From NCBI GenBank assembly GCA_016929905.1, contig JAFGHX010000077.1, positions 1 through 51,526 on the forward strand: DNA of 51,526 bases. The letters are read 5' to 3'. Shown one piece after another: positions 51,367-51,526 of this stretch (the first letter of the stretch is position 1; each line of letters opens with the position of its first letter). Source of the stretch: Kiritimatiellia bacterium. Lineage in GTDB: Bacteria; Verrucomicrobiota; Kiritimatiellia; JAFGHX01. Below the pieces are notes generated by a model. That model was given only the letters and a program-made list of their open reading frames with translations. It was not told the origin of the DNA and did no database searches. A program made the position numbers and the translations under genes.

Positions 51367-51496
51367 GTAGAAGCGGCGTCTCGCCGCTTCCTCCGGGCCG
51401 AAGGCCCGGGCACCCGGCTGCACTCCGCGCAGCCGGGGCGAAGAGCCGAGCCGCCGTCGCCCTGCGGGCTATGGCGAGCCAGGGACGGCTCTTCTA
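51367..51496. repeat. Two family 4 hairpins, the second interrupted
   Basis: GTAGAAGCGGCG-TCT-CGCCGCTTC at 51367-51390 is intact. At 51440-51496 the arms GAAGAGCCG and CGGCTCTTCTAC are separated by about 36 bases, which contain CGTCGCCCTGCGGGCTATGG and a GGCGAGCC stretch. Compared with 49100-49123 this looks like an insertion in the loop. Confidence 0.55.
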
Positions 51497-51526
51497 CTAT
51501 GGGCGACACGGCCCCAGACGAAGTCT

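Larger units (their letters stand above)
51001..51526. other. Repeat-rich gene-free end of the window
   Basis: Contains GATGGTTGATGG/GGCGATGG units (51075-51108), the inverted 12-bp array (51126-51168), a full family 1 copy (51126-51345) and two family 4 hairpins (51367-51390, 51440-51496). Reading frames here are repeat artefacts. The window ends before the next gene. Confidence 0.7.

Noticed and set aside
51000..51509. N-terminal extension of the acyltransferase frame
   Set aside because: Made of family 1 and family 4 repeats; acyltransferase homology starts at the ATG at 50999.

Overview
This is a GC-rich chromosomal segment from a Gram-negative-type (diderm) bacterium. An LptD-like protein, an outer-membrane barrel protein and a complete MreBCD-PBP2-RodA elongation set point to an outer membrane and a rod-type cell-wall machine. 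An ECF sigma factor paired with a FecR-type anti-sigma factor, a winged-helix regulator with a LacI-like sensor, a sulfatase, several secreted carbohydrate-active proteins and numerous dispersed palindromic repeats suggest the PVC superphylum. Because the elongasome is intact, a Kiritimatiellota, Lentisphaerota or Verrucomicrobiota relative is more likely than a classical planctomycete. That placement is inference. No rRNA, tRNA, CRISPR array or intact transposase gene was seen.

Layout. 0-11 kb: an MscS channel fused to a cyclic-nucleotide-binding domain, a GH51 arabinofuranosidase, remnants of an AraC regulator and an EamA transporter, a sulfatase, an intact AraC regulator, an M23-PKD protein and a metallophosphoesterase. 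11-13 kb: a UvrD/PcrA helicase. 13.8-27.9 kb: the most distinctive region. It holds an ECF sigma factor and a membrane anti-sigma factor whose C-terminal domain is a concanavalin/LamG-like module. A protein with ten FG-GAP-like repeats follows, then two copies of a two-gene module (a ~700-residue glycosidase-like secreted protein plus a small LamG-like protein). A GntR/LacI-type regulator and a CBM-glycosidase-like protein lie between the two copies. 27.9-28.9 kb: a two-gene cassette with an AbiEii-type nucleotidyltransferase. 28.9-36.3 kb: phosphodiester glycosidase, RluA-type pseudouridine synthase, ArgC, two bactofilin-type proteins, ParB and an M48 protease. 36.6-47.8 kb, minus strand: barrel protein, sugar-nucleotide epimerase, lptD, rng, rodA, mrdA, mreD, mreC, mreB. 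47.9-51 kb: a NahK-like sugar kinase, infA with a strong terminator, a short DprA-like protein and an acyltransferase.

How the genes fit together. In the 13.8-27.9 kb locus the same LamG-like fold occurs at the presumed periplasmic end of the anti-sigma factor and in two secreted proteins. I infer a surface polymer-sensing and polymer-processing locus, with the FG-GAP protein and two paralogous glycosidase-like proteins as further parts. The mre-rod-rng-lptD block is a housekeeping envelope-elongation operon with several start/stop overlaps.

Intergenic regions carry at least four dispersed inverted-repeat families. One element is inserted inside another at 13421-13640. One family lies in the 5' part of a secreted-protein reading frame.
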